Made by a program: the position numbers and the translations under genes. A DNA stretch of 64,000 nucleotides, taken from contig NZ_CP012023.1 in the NCBI RefSeq assembly GCF_001308265.1, positions 310,001 through 374,000 on the forward strand, in the 5' to 3' direction. Below the pieces are notes generated by a model. It was not told the DNA's origin. It was given only the letters and a program-made list of their open reading frames with translations, and did not search any database. This DNA comes from Celeribacter marinus. Lineage in GTDB: Bacteria; Pseudomonadota; Alphaproteobacteria; Rhodobacterales; Rhodobacteraceae. Shown in pieces: positions 19,453-28,276 of this stretch (position 1 is its first letter; each line of letters begins with the position of its first letter).

Positions 19453-21111
19453 ATGCACGCGGATTACATCATTATTGGCGCAGGCTCTGCGGGCTGCGCC
19501 ATTGCATATCGTTTGGCGCAGGCCGGAAAATCCGTGATCGTGATTGAACACGGCGGCACGGATGCGGGGCCGTTTATCCAGATGCCTGGTGCCTTGTCCT
19601 ATCCGATGAGTATGTCGCGGTACAATTGGGGGTTCGAGAGTGAGCCTGAACCGCATTTGGGCGGGCGCAAAATGGCCACGCCGCGCGGCAAAGTGTTGGG
19701 GGGATCGTCCTCCATCAACGGTATGGTGTACGTGCGCGGACATGCCCGTGATTTTGACACTTGGGCGGATATGGGCGCAGATGGATGGGCCTTTGCCGAT
19801 GTGTTGCCCTATTACAAACGCATGGAGAATTGGGATGCGGGCGGGCACGGCGGGGATGCGGCGTGGCGCGGCACGCACGGCCCGCTGTATGTCTCACGCG
19901 GGCCACGCGACAACCCGCTCGTTACCGCCTTTGTCGAGGCGGGCGTTCAGGCGGGCTACCTCAGAACCGACGACTACAACGGCGCACAACAAGAGGGCTT
20001 TGGCCCGTTTGAGGCGACGATTCACAACGGCACGCGGTGGTCGGCGTATAAAGCCTATCTCAAACCCGCAATCGCCACGGGCCGTGTCAAAGTGGTGCGC
20101 GCGTTTGCCCGCAAGGTTGTGATAAAGGACGGGCGTGCAATTGGCGTCGAGGTTGCGCGAAAAGGCAAGATCGAGATCATAAACGCGGACGCCGAGGTCA
20201 TTGTCTCTGCCTCATCCATCAATTCGCCCAAACTGTTGATGCTGTCAGGGATCGGTCCGGCGGCACATCTCAAAGAGCATGGTATTGACGTGGTCGCGGA
20301 CCGTGCGGGGGTTGGTCAAAACCTCCAAGATCACTTGGAGCTGTACATCCAACAGGCCGCGACAAAACCTGTATCCTTGTTCAAATACTGGAGCTTGTTG
20401 GGCAAAGCCTTTGTCGGGGCGCAGTGGCTGTTTACGCGCCGTGGCGTTGGGGCATCCAACCAGTTCGAGAGCACGGGATTTATCCGCTCAAAGGCTGGGG
20501 TTGCCTATCCCGATATTCAATTCCACTTCTTACCGATTGCAGTGCGCTATGATGGCAAAGCTGCTGCTGAAGGCCACGGGTATCAGGCCCATGTCGGACC
20601 AATGCGCTCGCCATCACGCGGGGCGGTTACACTCACGTCGAGCAATCCAGATGACGCGCCCAAGATCGTGTTCAACTATATGTCCGACCCCGAGGATTGG
20701 CGCGATTTTCGCACCTGTATACGCCTGACACGCGAGATTTTTGGCCAAGAGGCCTTTGCGCCGTATCGAGGCTGTGAAATCCAACCGGGGGCGCAGATGC
20801 AAACAGATGCGCAGTTAGATGAGTTTATCCGCGATCACGCCGAAAGTGCGTATCATCCGTGTGGGACATGCCGGATGGGGGCGGCGGATGATCCAATGGC
20901 CGTGGTCGATCCGACATGTCGGGTGATTGGCGTTGACGGGTTGCGTGTGGCTGACAGCTCTATTTTCCCGCAAATCACCAACGGCAACCTGAATGCGCCC
21001 TCGATTATGACCGGCGAAAAGGCGGCGGATCATATCCTTGGACACACTCCATTGCCGCGCGAAGCGGTCGACACATGGATCGCACCCGACTGGCAACAGG
21101 CCCAACGTTAG
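19453..21111 (+). CDS. betA: Choline dehydrogenase
   Basis: BetA is a membrane-associated FAD-dependent GMC oxidoreductase that converts choline to betaine aldehyde. The 552-residue protein has the FAD dinucleotide motif [15 protein letters not shown] (about 6-20), the GMC signature [14 protein letters not shown] and the catalytic histidine in [12 protein letters not shown] near the C-terminus, followed by the conserved asparagine region in [11 protein letters not shown]. It is the last gene of betIBA. Choline sulfatase (betC), which often joins this operon, is not here. Confidence 0.96.
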   Translation: MHADYIIIGAGSAGCAIAYRLAQAGKSVIVIEHGGTDAGPFIQMPGALSYPMSMSRYNWGFESEPEPHLGGRKMATPRGKVLGGSSSINGMVYVRGHARDFDTWADMGADGWAFADVLPYYKRMENWDAGGHGGDAAWRGTHGPLYVSRGPRDNPLVTAFVEAGVQAGYLRTDDYNGAQQEGFGPFEATIHNGTRWSAYKAYLKPAIATGRVKVVRAFARKVVIKDGRAIGVEVARKGKIEIINADAEVIVSASSINSPKLLMLSGIGPAAHLKEHGIDVVADRAGVGQNLQDHLELYIQQAATKPVSLFKYWSLLGKAFVGAQWLFTRRGVGASNQFESTGFIRSKAGVAYPDIQFHFLPIAVRYDGKAAAEGHGYQAHVGPMRSPSRGAVTLTSSNPDDAPKIVFNYMSDPEDWRDFRTCIRLTREIFGQEAFAPYRGCEIQPGAQMQTDAQLDEFIRDHAESAYHPCGTCRMGAADDPMAVVDPTCRVIGVDGLRVADSSIFPQITNGNLNAPSIMTGEKAADHILGHTPLPREAVDTWIAPDWQQAQR

Positions 21112-21132
21112 TGGCCAGTGTCATCAAGGCCC

Positions 21133-21170
21133 GTGATCATCAAGACACCATGCGCCGCCTTGATGATCAC
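21133..21170. terminator. Inverted repeat between betA and the RraA-like gene
   Basis: GTGATCATCAAG and CTTGATGATCAC are perfect 12-base inverted arms around a 14-base loop, between two convergent genes. No T-run follows on either strand, so it is an atypical terminator or an mRNA-stabilising hairpin rather than a textbook Rho-independent signal. Confidence 0.5.
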
Positions 21171-21191
21171 TCGTAAAGCCAAGGAGTGGTT

Positions 21192-21935
21192 TTAGGCGTT
21201 CTGCGCCGCTTTCCATGCCTCGAAACGGGTCAATGTATCGGGATCTGTTGGTGGATACAGACCAATGACGGCCACGCCGCGCAAGATCTCTTCGAGCACA
21301 AAATCCTCGAATTGCTCCATCGGTGCGCCTTCGTCGGCGATTTCATTGGCGAGGTGGCGGGGGATAACCATCGTGCCATCTGCGTCCCCAAGGACGATGT
21401 CACCGGGGTAGACCGCAACACCGCCACAGCTGATCGGCACATCAATGTCGATGGCGTGGTGTTTGGTCAAATTGGTCGGGGCGGATGGCTTTGCCGCAAA
21501 CACCGGCATATCCAGTTTGGCGGCACCTGCGGCATCGCGAATACCACCGTCTGTGACAACACCGGCACCGCCGCGCACCTGAAGGCGGGTCAACAAAATC
21601 GAGCCTGCGGAGGCCGCTGTTGCATCCTGACGGCAATCCATCACCAACACATGGCCCTCAGGACAAGTTTCAATCGCCACACGCTGCGGATGATCAAGCT
21701 CGCGAAACGCCTCAATTGGATCGGTGTCTTCGCGCGCCGCGATGTAGCGCAGAGTAAACGCTGGTCCGACCATGCGCGGGCTGTCAGGGTTGAGGGGCAT
21801 GACACCTTGAACGTAGCAGGTTTTAAAGCCCTTTTTGTAGAGCAAGGTGGCAACTGTCGCGGTGCTGATCCCTTTGAGACGGCTCAGTGTATCGGCGTTG
21901 AGGGGCAGCGCGGAGGCGGGTTGTGGGTTTGGCAT
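21192..21935 (-). CDS. RraA-like / HMG-CHA aldolase family protein
   Basis: A 247-residue member of the family that includes RNase E regulator RraA and class II 4-hydroxy-4-methyl-2-oxoglutarate / 4-carboxy-4-hydroxy-2-oxoadipate aldolases. The signature stretch GAGVVTDGGIRDAAG with the Arg-Asp pair used for metal and pyruvate-enolate chemistry in the aldolases is present, as is GDIVLGDADGTMVIPRHLA. It is longer than RraA itself, which favours a catabolic enzyme acting on an oxo-acid. It is divergent from the kdgF-like gene across an ATACTAGTA-type operator, so it probably belongs to the uronate regulon; the actual substrate is unknown. Confidence 0.8.
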   Translation of the reverse strand: MPNPQPASALPLNADTLSRLKGISTATVATLLYKKGFKTCYVQGVMPLNPDSPRMVGPAFTLRYIAAREDTDPIEAFRELDHPQRVAIETCPEGHVLVMDCRQDATAASAGSILLTRLQVRGGAGVVTDGGIRDAAGAAKLDMPVFAAKPSAPTNLTKHHAIDIDVPISCGGVAVYPGDIVLGDADGTMVIPRHLANEIADEGAPMEQFEDFVLEEILRGVAVIGLYPPTDPDTLTRFEAWKAAQNA

Positions 21936-22082
21936 AAGGCGTCCTGTTCTGAAGATGGATTATGTGAGGTGGCGGAGGTCACCGCACCTGTGTGTCTGGA
22001 GCGTGGTCAATTTCTGTTTGGGGTAGCTGCAAAAAGGATAGGGCGGGCATCACGTTGATGGCTTTCCTGATTGAATTGAGAC

Positions 22083-22092
22083 TAGTATACTA
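22083..22092. promoter_or_regulatory. Uronate regulon operator, site 1
   Basis: TAGTATACTA is a perfect 10-base palindrome and overlaps ACTAGTATAC (22081-22090). It lies in the gap between the divergent RraA-like and kdgF-like genes. Closely related palindromes occur upstream of the other transcription units of this cluster, so it is probably bound by the GntR regulator encoded at 23513. Confidence 0.65.
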
Positions 22093-22130
22093 CCGTTCAT
22101 TATTTTGTCTCATAAAAAGGAAAACACCCG

Positions 22131-22442
22131 ATGAGCACACTTCCCGTTGTTTCGACTGGCGAGGATGTCACGCGGCAGGTTTTGGCGGATCATCCTGATT
22201 TGATGGTCGTGGCCTTTCGGTTTGGTGCGGTGGGTGCCGAAGGTGCGTTGCACCATCATCCGCATATTCAATCGACGTTTGTCGAAAGCGGGAGGTTCCG
22301 ATTCACGGTTGGCGATGAGCAAACGGAGGTGGCCGCAGGTGACAGCTTTGTCATTCCGACCGAGGCCGTGCATGGCTGTGTGTGTTTGGAGCCTGGCACA
22401 TTGATCGATTGCTTCACGCCACGGCGCGACGACTTTTTGTAA
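22131..22442 (+). CDS. kdgF: KdgF-type cupin (unsaturated uronate processing)
   Basis: A 103-residue single-domain cupin that resembles KdgF. KdgF converts 4,5-unsaturated monouronates from pectin or alginate lyases into linear keto forms. The metal-binding pattern is intact: HHHPH (about 40-44) and a later His in EAVHGCVCLEPG, with the family-typical tail IDCFTPRRDDFL. It is divergent from the RraA-like gene and converges on a uronate-reductase-like SDR. The symbol is offered by similarity of these motifs; a generic sugar-binding cupin is the alternative. Confidence 0.8.
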   Translation: MSTLPVVSTGEDVTRQVLADHPDLMVVAFRFGAVGAEGALHHHPHIQSTFVESGRFRFTVGDEQTEVAAGDSFVIPTEAVHGCVCLEPGTLIDCFTPRRDDFL

Positions 22443-22454
22443 GTCCTACAGAGT

Positions 22455-22490
22455 GATACGGCGCGCCATGACAGCGCGCCGTGTCGTTTT
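22455..22490 (+). terminator. Terminator after kdgF
   Basis: GATACGGCGCGC pairs with GCGCGCCGTGTC (one G-U) around a 7-base loop and is followed by TTTT. It lies 13 bases after the kdgF stop and also separates it from the converging SDR gene. Confidence 0.85.
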
Positions 22491-23232
22491 AGCTAAACAA
22501 CATGCCGCCATTGATATCGAGGTTTGCACCGGTGATGAACGCCGCTTGATCGCTGGCGAGATAGGTCACCAGATTGGCAACATCCATGGACGTGCCTTGG
22601 CGTTTCAATGGGGTGGCCCCCTCAACAATTTTGCGCACTTCCGGCTTTGTAAAGATGTTGTGGAAATCGGTGTCGATCATGCCGGGGCAAACGGCATTAA
22701 CGCGCACATCGGGACCAAGCTCTTTGGCCAAACCGCGAGTCATCGTCATCACCGCACCTTTGGATGTGGCATATGCAATGGCACCGCCGCCACCGCCGTC
22801 ACGACCCGCTTGGCTCGCGAGGTTGATGATTGCGCCGCTTTTAAGGTGGGGAAGGCAGGCTTTGACCATCAAGAACGTGCTTGTCAGGTTGAGGTCCATC
22901 ACCGCGTTCCAATGCTCAAGAGACATCTCGGAAATGGTTTTGCGCGCGATCAGGCCGCCGGTATTGTTGACCAAAATGTCAACGCCGCCAAATTCGGATA
23001 CGGCTTTGGCAACCAACGCGTCTACACCCTCTTGGGTGTTGAGATCGCCCTGAAGGGCCACCGCTTTACCGCCTGCGGCAGTGATGGCAGCCACGGCGGC
23101 GTCTGCGCCTTCGCTGCTTGAGAAGTAGTTGAGCACAACGTTTGCGCCTGCTTGTGCGAGACGCTCGGCACATGCGCGACCAATGTCACGTCCTGCGCCC
23201 GTTACGATTGCTGTTTTGCCCTGAAGTGTCAT
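22489..23232 (-). CDS. Short-chain dehydrogenase, probable 4-deoxy-5-hexoseulose uronate reductase type
   Basis: Classical SDR of 247 residues. It has the cofactor motif [10 protein letters not shown] (about 10-19), NNTGG, and a catalytic YATSK with an upstream Ser in [14 protein letters not shown]. The stretches [27 protein letters not shown] and [17 protein letters not shown] recall the alginate-monomer reductases of the Sphingomonas A1-R type, and the kdgF-like neighbour supports that reading; 3-oxoacyl-ACP reductase-like activity is the generic alternative. The ATG at 23232 has AGGAG with a 7-base spacer, better than the ATG two codons upstream. It is divergent from gntR across two operator copies. 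Confidence 0.8.
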   Translation of the reverse strand: MTLQGKTAIVTGAGRDIGRACAERLAQAGANVVLNYFSSSEGADAAVAAITAAGGKAVALQGDLNTQEGVDALVAKAVSEFGGVDILVNNTGGLIARKTISEMSLEHWNAVMDLNLTSTFLMVKACLPHLKSGAIINLASQAGRDGGGGGAIAYATSKGAVMTMTRGLAKELGPDVRVNAVCPGMIDTDFHNIFTKPEVRKIVEGATPLKRQGTSMDVANLVTYLASDQAAFITGANLDINGGMLFS

Positions 23233-23340
23233 GCGCATTCTCCTGCGTTCATTTGCTCTGATATCGTCCCACGGGGGTGCGGATGTTTGATCCGAACGCG
23301 GTGCGCGGGGATGGGATTCGTCTAAATTGCAAAAACTGGT

Positions 23341-23368
23341 ATACTAGTAACGAAACAGGGATACTAGT
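23341..23368. promoter_or_regulatory. Uronate regulon operators, sites 2 and 3
   Basis: TACTAGTA (23342-23349) and ATACTAGTT (23361-23369) repeat the same ACTAGT core exactly 20 bases apart, that is, on the same helical face, in the gap between the divergent SDR and gntR genes. Tandem same-face operators fit cooperative binding of an FCD-GntR dimer and autoregulation. Confidence 0.7.
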
Positions 23369-23512
23369 TGTAAATGTGACAAAGACGCTCCACGCATGCG
23401 GGGTACGTGCACAAAGCGGCGCGACCCTACGCGTCATCGTATGAACACATATGCACAACTAGAACTTTATAAGAGATTGAGCTAAGAGACACCGACTTAA
23501 AGGATGCGAGAC

Positions 23513-24196
23513 ATGGAACCGATCATTCAAACACGTGATAGCCGCACAAATGTGGATATTATTTTTGACCATCTTTACGATGAGATCACATCCCTTGGCC
23601 TCTTGCCGGGTACAAAAATTTCCGAAGCTGATATCGCTGCGCGCTTTGGTGTGTCACGCCAACCGGTGCGCGATGCGTTTAGCCGCCTTGAAAACATGGA
23701 TCTGGTTTTAATCCGGCGTCAAAAGGCAACAGAGGTGAAGCGCTTCTCTCTCCATGCGATCACCAAGGCCCGTTTTATCCGTGCCGCGGTCGAATCCGAA
23801 GTGCTGCGGCGCGCGGCGCGTGAATGTGGTCCGGCCGAGGCGGCTTTGCTCGAGGACTGTCTGGATCAACAACGCGCCGCTGTGGCCGCGGGCGATCATA
23901 TCGAATTTGGCGTGTTGGATTATGAGTTCCACCAGACCTTATGTGACATTGCAAAGGTCGCGTTTGCCTTTGATGTCATTTCAGCTGAGAAGGCCAAAGT
24001 GGACCGGTTATGCCTCTTGGGTCTGTCCAAACTGGACCGTATGCCGGACCTGCTGGCCGATCACGTGGCCATTGCCGCCGCTGTTCAGGCGGGCAACGCC
24101 GATGGCGCGGTCGAGGTGGGCATGATGCACTTGTCGCGCCTTGACGCGACAATCGAGGCCATCATCGAGCAACAAAGCAACTATTTCGAAGCATGA
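23513..24196 (+). CDS. GntR-family (FadR subfamily, FCD domain) regulator
   Basis: A 227-residue regulator with an N-terminal winged helix (about 12-75, including GTKISEADIAARFGVSRQPV) and a C-terminal FCD ligand-binding helical bundle with the metal-site histidines expected in this fold (for example in EFHQTLCD and ADHVAIAAAV). FCD-GntR proteins commonly sense uronates and related sugar acids. The ATG at 23513 sits 8 bases after AAGGA; the ATG three codons earlier has no spacing. Its position amid kdgF, the SDR and the TRAP genes, all carrying the same palindrome upstream, makes it the likely local repressor. Confidence 0.88.
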   Translation: MEPIIQTRDSRTNVDIIFDHLYDEITSLGLLPGTKISEADIAARFGVSRQPVRDAFSRLENMDLVLIRRQKATEVKRFSLHAITKARFIRAAVESEVLRRAARECGPAEAALLEDCLDQQRAAVAAGDHIEFGVLDYEFHQTLCDIAKVAFAFDVISAEKAKVDRLCLLGLSKLDRMPDLLADHVAIAAAVQAGNADGAVEVGMMHLSRLDATIEAIIEQQSNYFEA

Positions 24197-24526
24197 CCCG
24201 ATAGCGCGGTGTTGTTAGGGGCGGCTTCGCAAGAGGCGGTCTTTGGTTGGCCGCGCGATCGGCGGATTTGCACCAACGCGATGTTGGATGCGGCGGGGCA
24301 ATTGTATGCACGCATCGGGTAATCCGCGCCCGCAACCATAAATATACCCATTTAAATCATCATATTAGGCCGTAATCCGTGCTTCGCCGCGTGCCAAAAG
24401 TCAGACTCATTTTGACAGGCCAACTATACTAATATACTAGTATTTGCGTGAGCAGCGACTCGGAGCGTGGAGACCTCCGCAAGACGGGTCGCATTGCCGC
24501 CATTTAATTGATCAGGGAGGATCAAA
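24197..24526 (+). promoter_or_regulatory. Intergenic region upstream of the TRAP operon with operator site 4
   Basis: The region holds no recognised gene. ATACTAGTAT at 24434-24443 is a perfect 10-base palindrome and the best copy of the cluster motif; a degenerate copy TATACTAATA (24425-24434) abuts it. It lies about 85 bases before dctP, a plausible promoter position. A short unassigned open frame (24209-24322, 37 codons, GTG start, no visible Shine-Dalgarno) ends before the operator and might be a gene remnant; I do not recognise it. Confidence 0.6.
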
Positions 24527-25513
24527 ATGAGTTTTCTAAGCGGAATGAAAAAAGTGGCACTTGGTGCCGTATTGGCTGGTACAGCTGCAACAACAGCGGG
24601 CGCGGTCGAACTGCGCGGCTGGAACATCCACGTCGAGGACTATCCTGTGTCCATCGCAATGGATTCGTTCATGGCAGAAGTTGCCGAGCGCACCAACGGT
24701 GACGTGACAGGCAAAACCTACCACAACGGCGTTTTGGGTAGCCAGCCAGACGCAATCGAACAGATCCGCCTCGGCGTCATCGACTTTGGTGAATTCAGCC
24801 TCGGCCCAATGGGTCAGTCGATCCCTGAAACCAACGTTGTGTCCTTGCCCTTCATCTTCAAAAGCATCCCACAGATGTATGAGTTGATGGACGGCGCAGT
24901 CGGCGACGCAATCGGCGAAGGCATGAAAGCCAAAGGTATCGTGCCACTAGGTTGGTATGACGCTGGTGCACGTTCGTTCTACAACTCCGTGCGTCCGATC
25001 AACACGCCTGCCGATGTTGAAGGTCTCAAAATTCGTGTCATGAGCAACGATCTGTTCGTGAAAATGGTTGAATCCATGGACGGCAACGCGACACCAATGG
25101 CGTTTGCCGAGGTGTATCAGTCGATCAAGACGGGCGTTGTTGACGGTGCGGAAAACAACCCGCCATCCTACGACTCGACCAACCACTTTGAAGTTGCGAA
25201 ATACTACTCGCTCACCGAGCACCTGATCATTCCTGAATGTCTCTGCATGAGCTTGAAGTCATGGGAAAAACTCACTGCTGATCAGCAGGAAATTCTCAAA
25301 GATGCAGGTCACAAGAGTGCTGTTCTTCAGCGCGAACTTTGGGCCGCACGCGAAGCCAAGAGCATGGAAACGGTTAAGGCCGGTGGCACAGAAGTGAACA
25401 CAATCGCTGACAAAGCACCGTTTCAGGCGGCTATGGCTCCGGTCTACGAGAGCTTTCTTGCCAACAACCCAGATCTAACTGGCCTTGTCGACATGATCCG
25501 CAACGCCGACTAA
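24527..25513 (+). CDS. dctP: TRAP transporter substrate-binding protein (DctP family), probable uronate
   Basis: Periplasmic binding protein of a TRAP transporter. The 328-residue precursor has a signal peptide (cleavage near residue 26) and the DctP fold, with the conserved arginine that clamps the substrate carboxylate in GLKIRVMSNDLF and the GVVDGAENNPPSYDSTNHFEVA motif seen in sugar-acid binders. AGGGAGG precedes the ATG. Substrate prediction as a uronate or keto-uronate rests on gene context, not on a measured match. A hairpin just downstream may let it be made in excess over the membrane subunits. Confidence 0.9.
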   Translation: MSFLSGMKKVALGAVLAGTAATTAGAVELRGWNIHVEDYPVSIAMDSFMAEVAERTNGDVTGKTYHNGVLGSQPDAIEQIRLGVIDFGEFSLGPMGQSIPETNVVSLPFIFKSIPQMYELMDGAVGDAIGEGMKAKGIVPLGWYDAGARSFYNSVRPINTPADVEGLKIRVMSNDLFVKMVESMDGNATPMAFAEVYQSIKTGVVDGAENNPPSYDSTNHFEVAKYYSLTEHLIIPECLCMSLKSWEKLTADQQEILKDAGHKSAVLQRELWAAREAKSMETVKAGGTEVNTIADKAPFQAAMAPVYESFLANNPDLTGLVDMIRNAD

Positions 25514-25532
25514 TCCGGCTTTGATCTCTAAG

Positions 25533-25565
25533 AGGCCCGTTTGTGTAAGTGCAAGCGGGCCTTTT
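25533..25565 (+). terminator. Intra-operon attenuating hairpin between dctP and dctQ
   Basis: AGGCCCGTTTG pairs with CAAGCGGGCCT (11 pairs, one G-U) and is followed by TTTT. It lies 17 bases after the dctP stop, inside the dctPQM operon, and would reduce read-through so that the binding protein exceeds the permease subunits. Confidence 0.8.
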
Positions 25566-25607
25566 GGTTTCATCTTTTGCCAGTCCAATCGCTATGCGGA
25601 GGCCCAC

Positions 25608-26138
25608 ATGTCGCATGCATCCCCAGTCCTTACTTTTTTTGAACGCGCACTCGATCGTATCAGCGCGTTATGCCTGTTGGTCGCGTCAATCGCGCTGATT
25701 GTTTTGATTGCCACTTTCGGGTGGCTCGTCTTTGGGCGTTATGTACTCAATGTCACGCCGACATGGGTGGAACAACTCGCTCTCCTTCTCATTTGTTATA
25801 TCGCGTTTCTGGGCGCCGCCGCGGGGGTCAAGGAAGACACCCATATCGGTGTGACGCTGTTTCGCGAAATGCTGCCATTTGGCGCGCAAAAGGTTGTGAT
25901 GATCGTCATTGATCTGATCTTGGCGGCTTTTGGCACCATCATGCTCATCGCAGGCATATCGTTGATGCAATTCGGCTGGTCGACGCTGCTGCCGATGCTC
26001 GATATCCCCGAGAGCTTTCGCACCCTTGCGATTACCTCGTGCGGCGCACTTACGTTGATGTTCGCCGGAACGCGCGCCGCAGTGCGTATTTTGAAATTTC
26101 GGGCGTGGTCGCCTGACGACGCTTACAAGGATAACTAA
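25608..26138 (+). CDS. dctQ: TRAP transporter small permease (DctQ family)
   Basis: The 176-residue small membrane subunit of the TRAP transporter with four hydrophobic helices (about 18-40, 53-72, 92-115, 131-155) and the family segment WVEQLALLLICYIAFLGAAAG. The ATG at 25608 follows GGAGG; upstream codons in the same frame include the hairpin and are not conserved. It ends 2 bases before dctM. Confidence 0.9.
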   Translation: MSHASPVLTFFERALDRISALCLLVASIALIVLIATFGWLVFGRYVLNVTPTWVEQLALLLICYIAFLGAAAGVKEDTHIGVTLFREMLPFGAQKVVMIVIDLILAAFGTIMLIAGISLMQFGWSTLLPMLDIPESFRTLAITSCGALTLMFAGTRAAVRILKFRAWSPDDAYKDN

Positions 26139-26140
26139 AC

Positions 26141-27421
26141 ATGGGATTGGCCATTTTATTAGGCGTCTTTGGCGTCGGTGTTGTGATCGGCTTTCCGGTT
26201 GCGTTCGCCATGGGAATTGCAGCGGCCTCCGCGTTTTGGTTCGAGGGCTTTCCAATGCTCATTACGTTCCAGCGCGCCACGGCGGGCGTCACTGTCTTTT
26301 CGCTCCTCGCCATTCCGTTCTTTGTGTTTGCGGGCGAGATCATGCTGCACGGCGGGATCGCCTCGCGATTGGTCAAATTGGCCTCGGCCTTGGTTGGCCA
26401 CCTCAAAGGCGGCTTGGCGATGGTCAACATCTTTTCAAGCATGCTGTTCGGGGGCATCTCCGGGTCGGCCGTTGCCGACATTTCGGCCCTTGGATCGCTC
26501 TTGGTCCCTGTGATGAAAGAACGCGGGTACCGACCTGATTTTGCGGTGAACGTCACCGTGACCTCATCTATCGCGGGTATCGTCATCCCGCCAAGCCATA
26601 ATATGATCATCTTTGCCGTAGCGGCGGGCGGGGGCATTTCCGTGTCCAAGCTGTTCCTTGCGGGTGTGATCCCTGGCATCTTGATGTGTGTCAGCTTGGC
26701 CATTGCAGCCTATATTTTGTCGATCAAGCACAACTATCCGTCCGAGCCGTTTCCGGGTTGGCGCGCGGTTGGTCGGGCCTCTGCCGATGCGATCCCCGGT
26801 TTCATGACGGCGGTTATCATCGTTGGCGGCACGCTATCGGGTGTGTTCACGGTCACGGAATCCGGTGCATTTGGTGCGCTTTACGCGGTGTTCCTCACAC
26901 GCTTCTACTACCGCAGCTTGAGCATGTCCGCGTTCAAACTGGCCGTGGTCGGCGCTGTGCGCACCACCGCAATGGTGATGATCCTGATCGCATTCGCAAG
27001 CTCGTTTGCGTATCTGTTGGCCTTGTACCAAGTCCCTGAAAAGCTCAGCAATCTCTTGGTGTCGATCTCCGACAATCCGATTGTGATCTTGTTGATGATC
27101 AACATCATTTTGTTGATCCTCGGGATGATCATGGACATGGCTGCGTTGATCTTGATCTGTACGCCGATCTTTTTGCCGATTGCCGTTGGCCTTGGCATGG
27201 ATCCCACCCAGTTCGGGATTATGATGTTGATCAACCTTGGTTTGGGTCTGTGCACACCACCCGTTGGAACCTGTTTGTTCGTCGGCTGCGCCGTGGGCAA
27301 AATTAAGATCGAAGAGGCGCTCAAATCCATTTGGCCATTCTATCTGGCGATTTTGGCAGCACTTTTGTTGGTCACCTATGTGCCGGCTGTGTCGCTTTGG
27401 TTGCCATCTTTGTACAACTAA
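26141..27421 (+). CDS. dctM: TRAP transporter large permease (DctM family)
   Basis: The 426-residue large subunit that forms the sodium-coupled elevator of the transporter. It is almost wholly hydrophobic with about 12 helices, and carries the DctM motifs GGISGSAVADISALGSLLVP, IVIPPSHNMI and, near the C-terminus, GLGLCTPPVGTCLFVGCAVG. It is the last gene of dctPQM and is closed by a terminator. Confidence 0.95.
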   Translation: MGLAILLGVFGVGVVIGFPVAFAMGIAAASAFWFEGFPMLITFQRATAGVTVFSLLAIPFFVFAGEIMLHGGIASRLVKLASALVGHLKGGLAMVNIFSSMLFGGISGSAVADISALGSLLVPVMKERGYRPDFAVNVTVTSSIAGIVIPPSHNMIIFAVAAGGGISVSKLFLAGVIPGILMCVSLAIAAYILSIKHNYPSEPFPGWRAVGRASADAIPGFMTAVIIVGGTLSGVFTVTESGAFGALYAVFLTRFYYRSLSMSAFKLAVVGAVRTTAMVMILIAFASSFAYLLALYQVPEKLSNLLVSISDNPIVILLMINIILLILGMIMDMAALILICTPIFLPIAVGLGMDPTQFGIMMLINLGLGLCTPPVGTCLFVGCAVGKIKIEEALKSIWPFYLAILAALLLVTYVPAVSLWLPSLYN

Positions 27422-27485
27422 AACCGAGCGGGCAGGGCGCGCGGGCCACTCATGCGGCGTGCGAGCCCTAAACCTCTAACGAATT

Positions 27486-27517
27486 GGCCACGGTGCACCG
27501 CGCATCGTGGCCTTTTT
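27486..27517 (+). terminator. Terminator of the dctPQM operon
   Basis: GGCCACG and CGTGGCC enclose a 13-base loop and are followed by TTTTT, 65 bases after dctM. Confidence 0.8.
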
Positions 27518-27543
27518 CGTCTCATCTCGGATGAACGCTCACG

Positions 27544-27583
27544 TTTGAGTGATCGCTCAAATTCAGCCATGAGTGATCACTCA
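27544..27583. promoter_or_regulatory. Paired TetR-type operators upstream of the carboxymuconolactone decarboxylase-type gene
   Basis: TTTGAGTGATCGCTCAAA (27544-27561, one mismatched pair) and TGAGTGATCACTCA (27570-27583, perfect) are palindromes with centres 24 bases apart. They lie 49 to 88 bases before the start at 27632. The form fits two dimers of the TetR-family regulator encoded just downstream. Confidence 0.8.
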
Positions 27584-27631
27584 AATATCCCTAAATCCCC
27601 TGTGACGCAAACACGCACAGGAGAACACCCA

Positions 27632-28189
27632 ATGACCGATTTTACCATTCACACCATCGAAAGCGCACCCGACGAGTCCAAAGCGGGCCTTGAAACCTCG
27701 TTCAAGGCGGTCGGACGCGTTCCGGGCCTACACGGCGTTATGGCCGAAGCGCCTGCGCTCTTGGCCGCCTATCATTTTGCCCACGCGCAATTTCTGGCCA
27801 CGAGTTTCGACGCCGAAGAAAAGACAGTTGTCTGGCAGTCGGTGAACGTTGAGCAAGATTGTCACTACTGTGTGCCTGCTCACACAGGGATTGCCAAAAT
27901 GATGAAGGTCGATGACGCCATCACCGAGGCTCTGCGCAATGAGACGCCGCTTCCAACCGCCAAACTTGAAGCGTTGCGCACCTTTACCGTGAGTGTTGTG
28001 CGCAATCGTGGTTTTGTCGATGAGACTGAGACACAAGCGTTCCTTGACGCCGGTTACACCCAACGTCACATCCTCGAAGTGATCTTGGGCGTGTCGCAAA
28101 AGGTGATGTCAAACTACACAAACCACTTTGCCCAAACGCCCGTGGATCAAGTGTTTGAAAAATTCGCTTGGCAAAAAGCCGGCGCATAA
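27632..28189 (+). CDS. Carboxymuconolactone decarboxylase / AhpD-like family protein
   Basis: A 185-residue all-helical protein with the AhpD/CMD core motif CHYCVPAHTG (about residues 75-84), a CxxC followed by His, as in peroxidase-reducing AhpD proteins. A disulfide-based reductase role in peroxide or electrophile defence is therefore more likely than ring-cleavage decarboxylation, but the substrate is unknown. The ATG at 27632 follows a GGAGA. Two TetR-type palindromes precede it and a tetR gene follows after 87 bases, so it is probably an inducible stress unit. Confidence 0.85.
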   Translation: MTDFTIHTIESAPDESKAGLETSFKAVGRVPGLHGVMAEAPALLAAYHFAHAQFLATSFDAEEKTVVWQSVNVEQDCHYCVPAHTGIAKMMKVDDAITEALRNETPLPTAKLEALRTFTVSVVRNRGFVDETETQAFLDAGYTQRHILEVILGVSQKVMSNYTNHFAQTPVDQVFEKFAWQKAGA

Positions 28190-28276
28190 CCATCTTGGCG
28201 GTCCGCGCGCCTGTGCGGGCTGCCTCACTCGACCCGATTTAGTGCGCACAATCCGCGCCGCATGAAAGGACACGCT

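Noticed and set aside
24209-24322. 37-codon open frame upstream of the TRAP operator as a gene
   Set aside because: It starts with GTG, lacks a ribosome site and has no recognised similarity; retained only as a possible remnant in the gap description.
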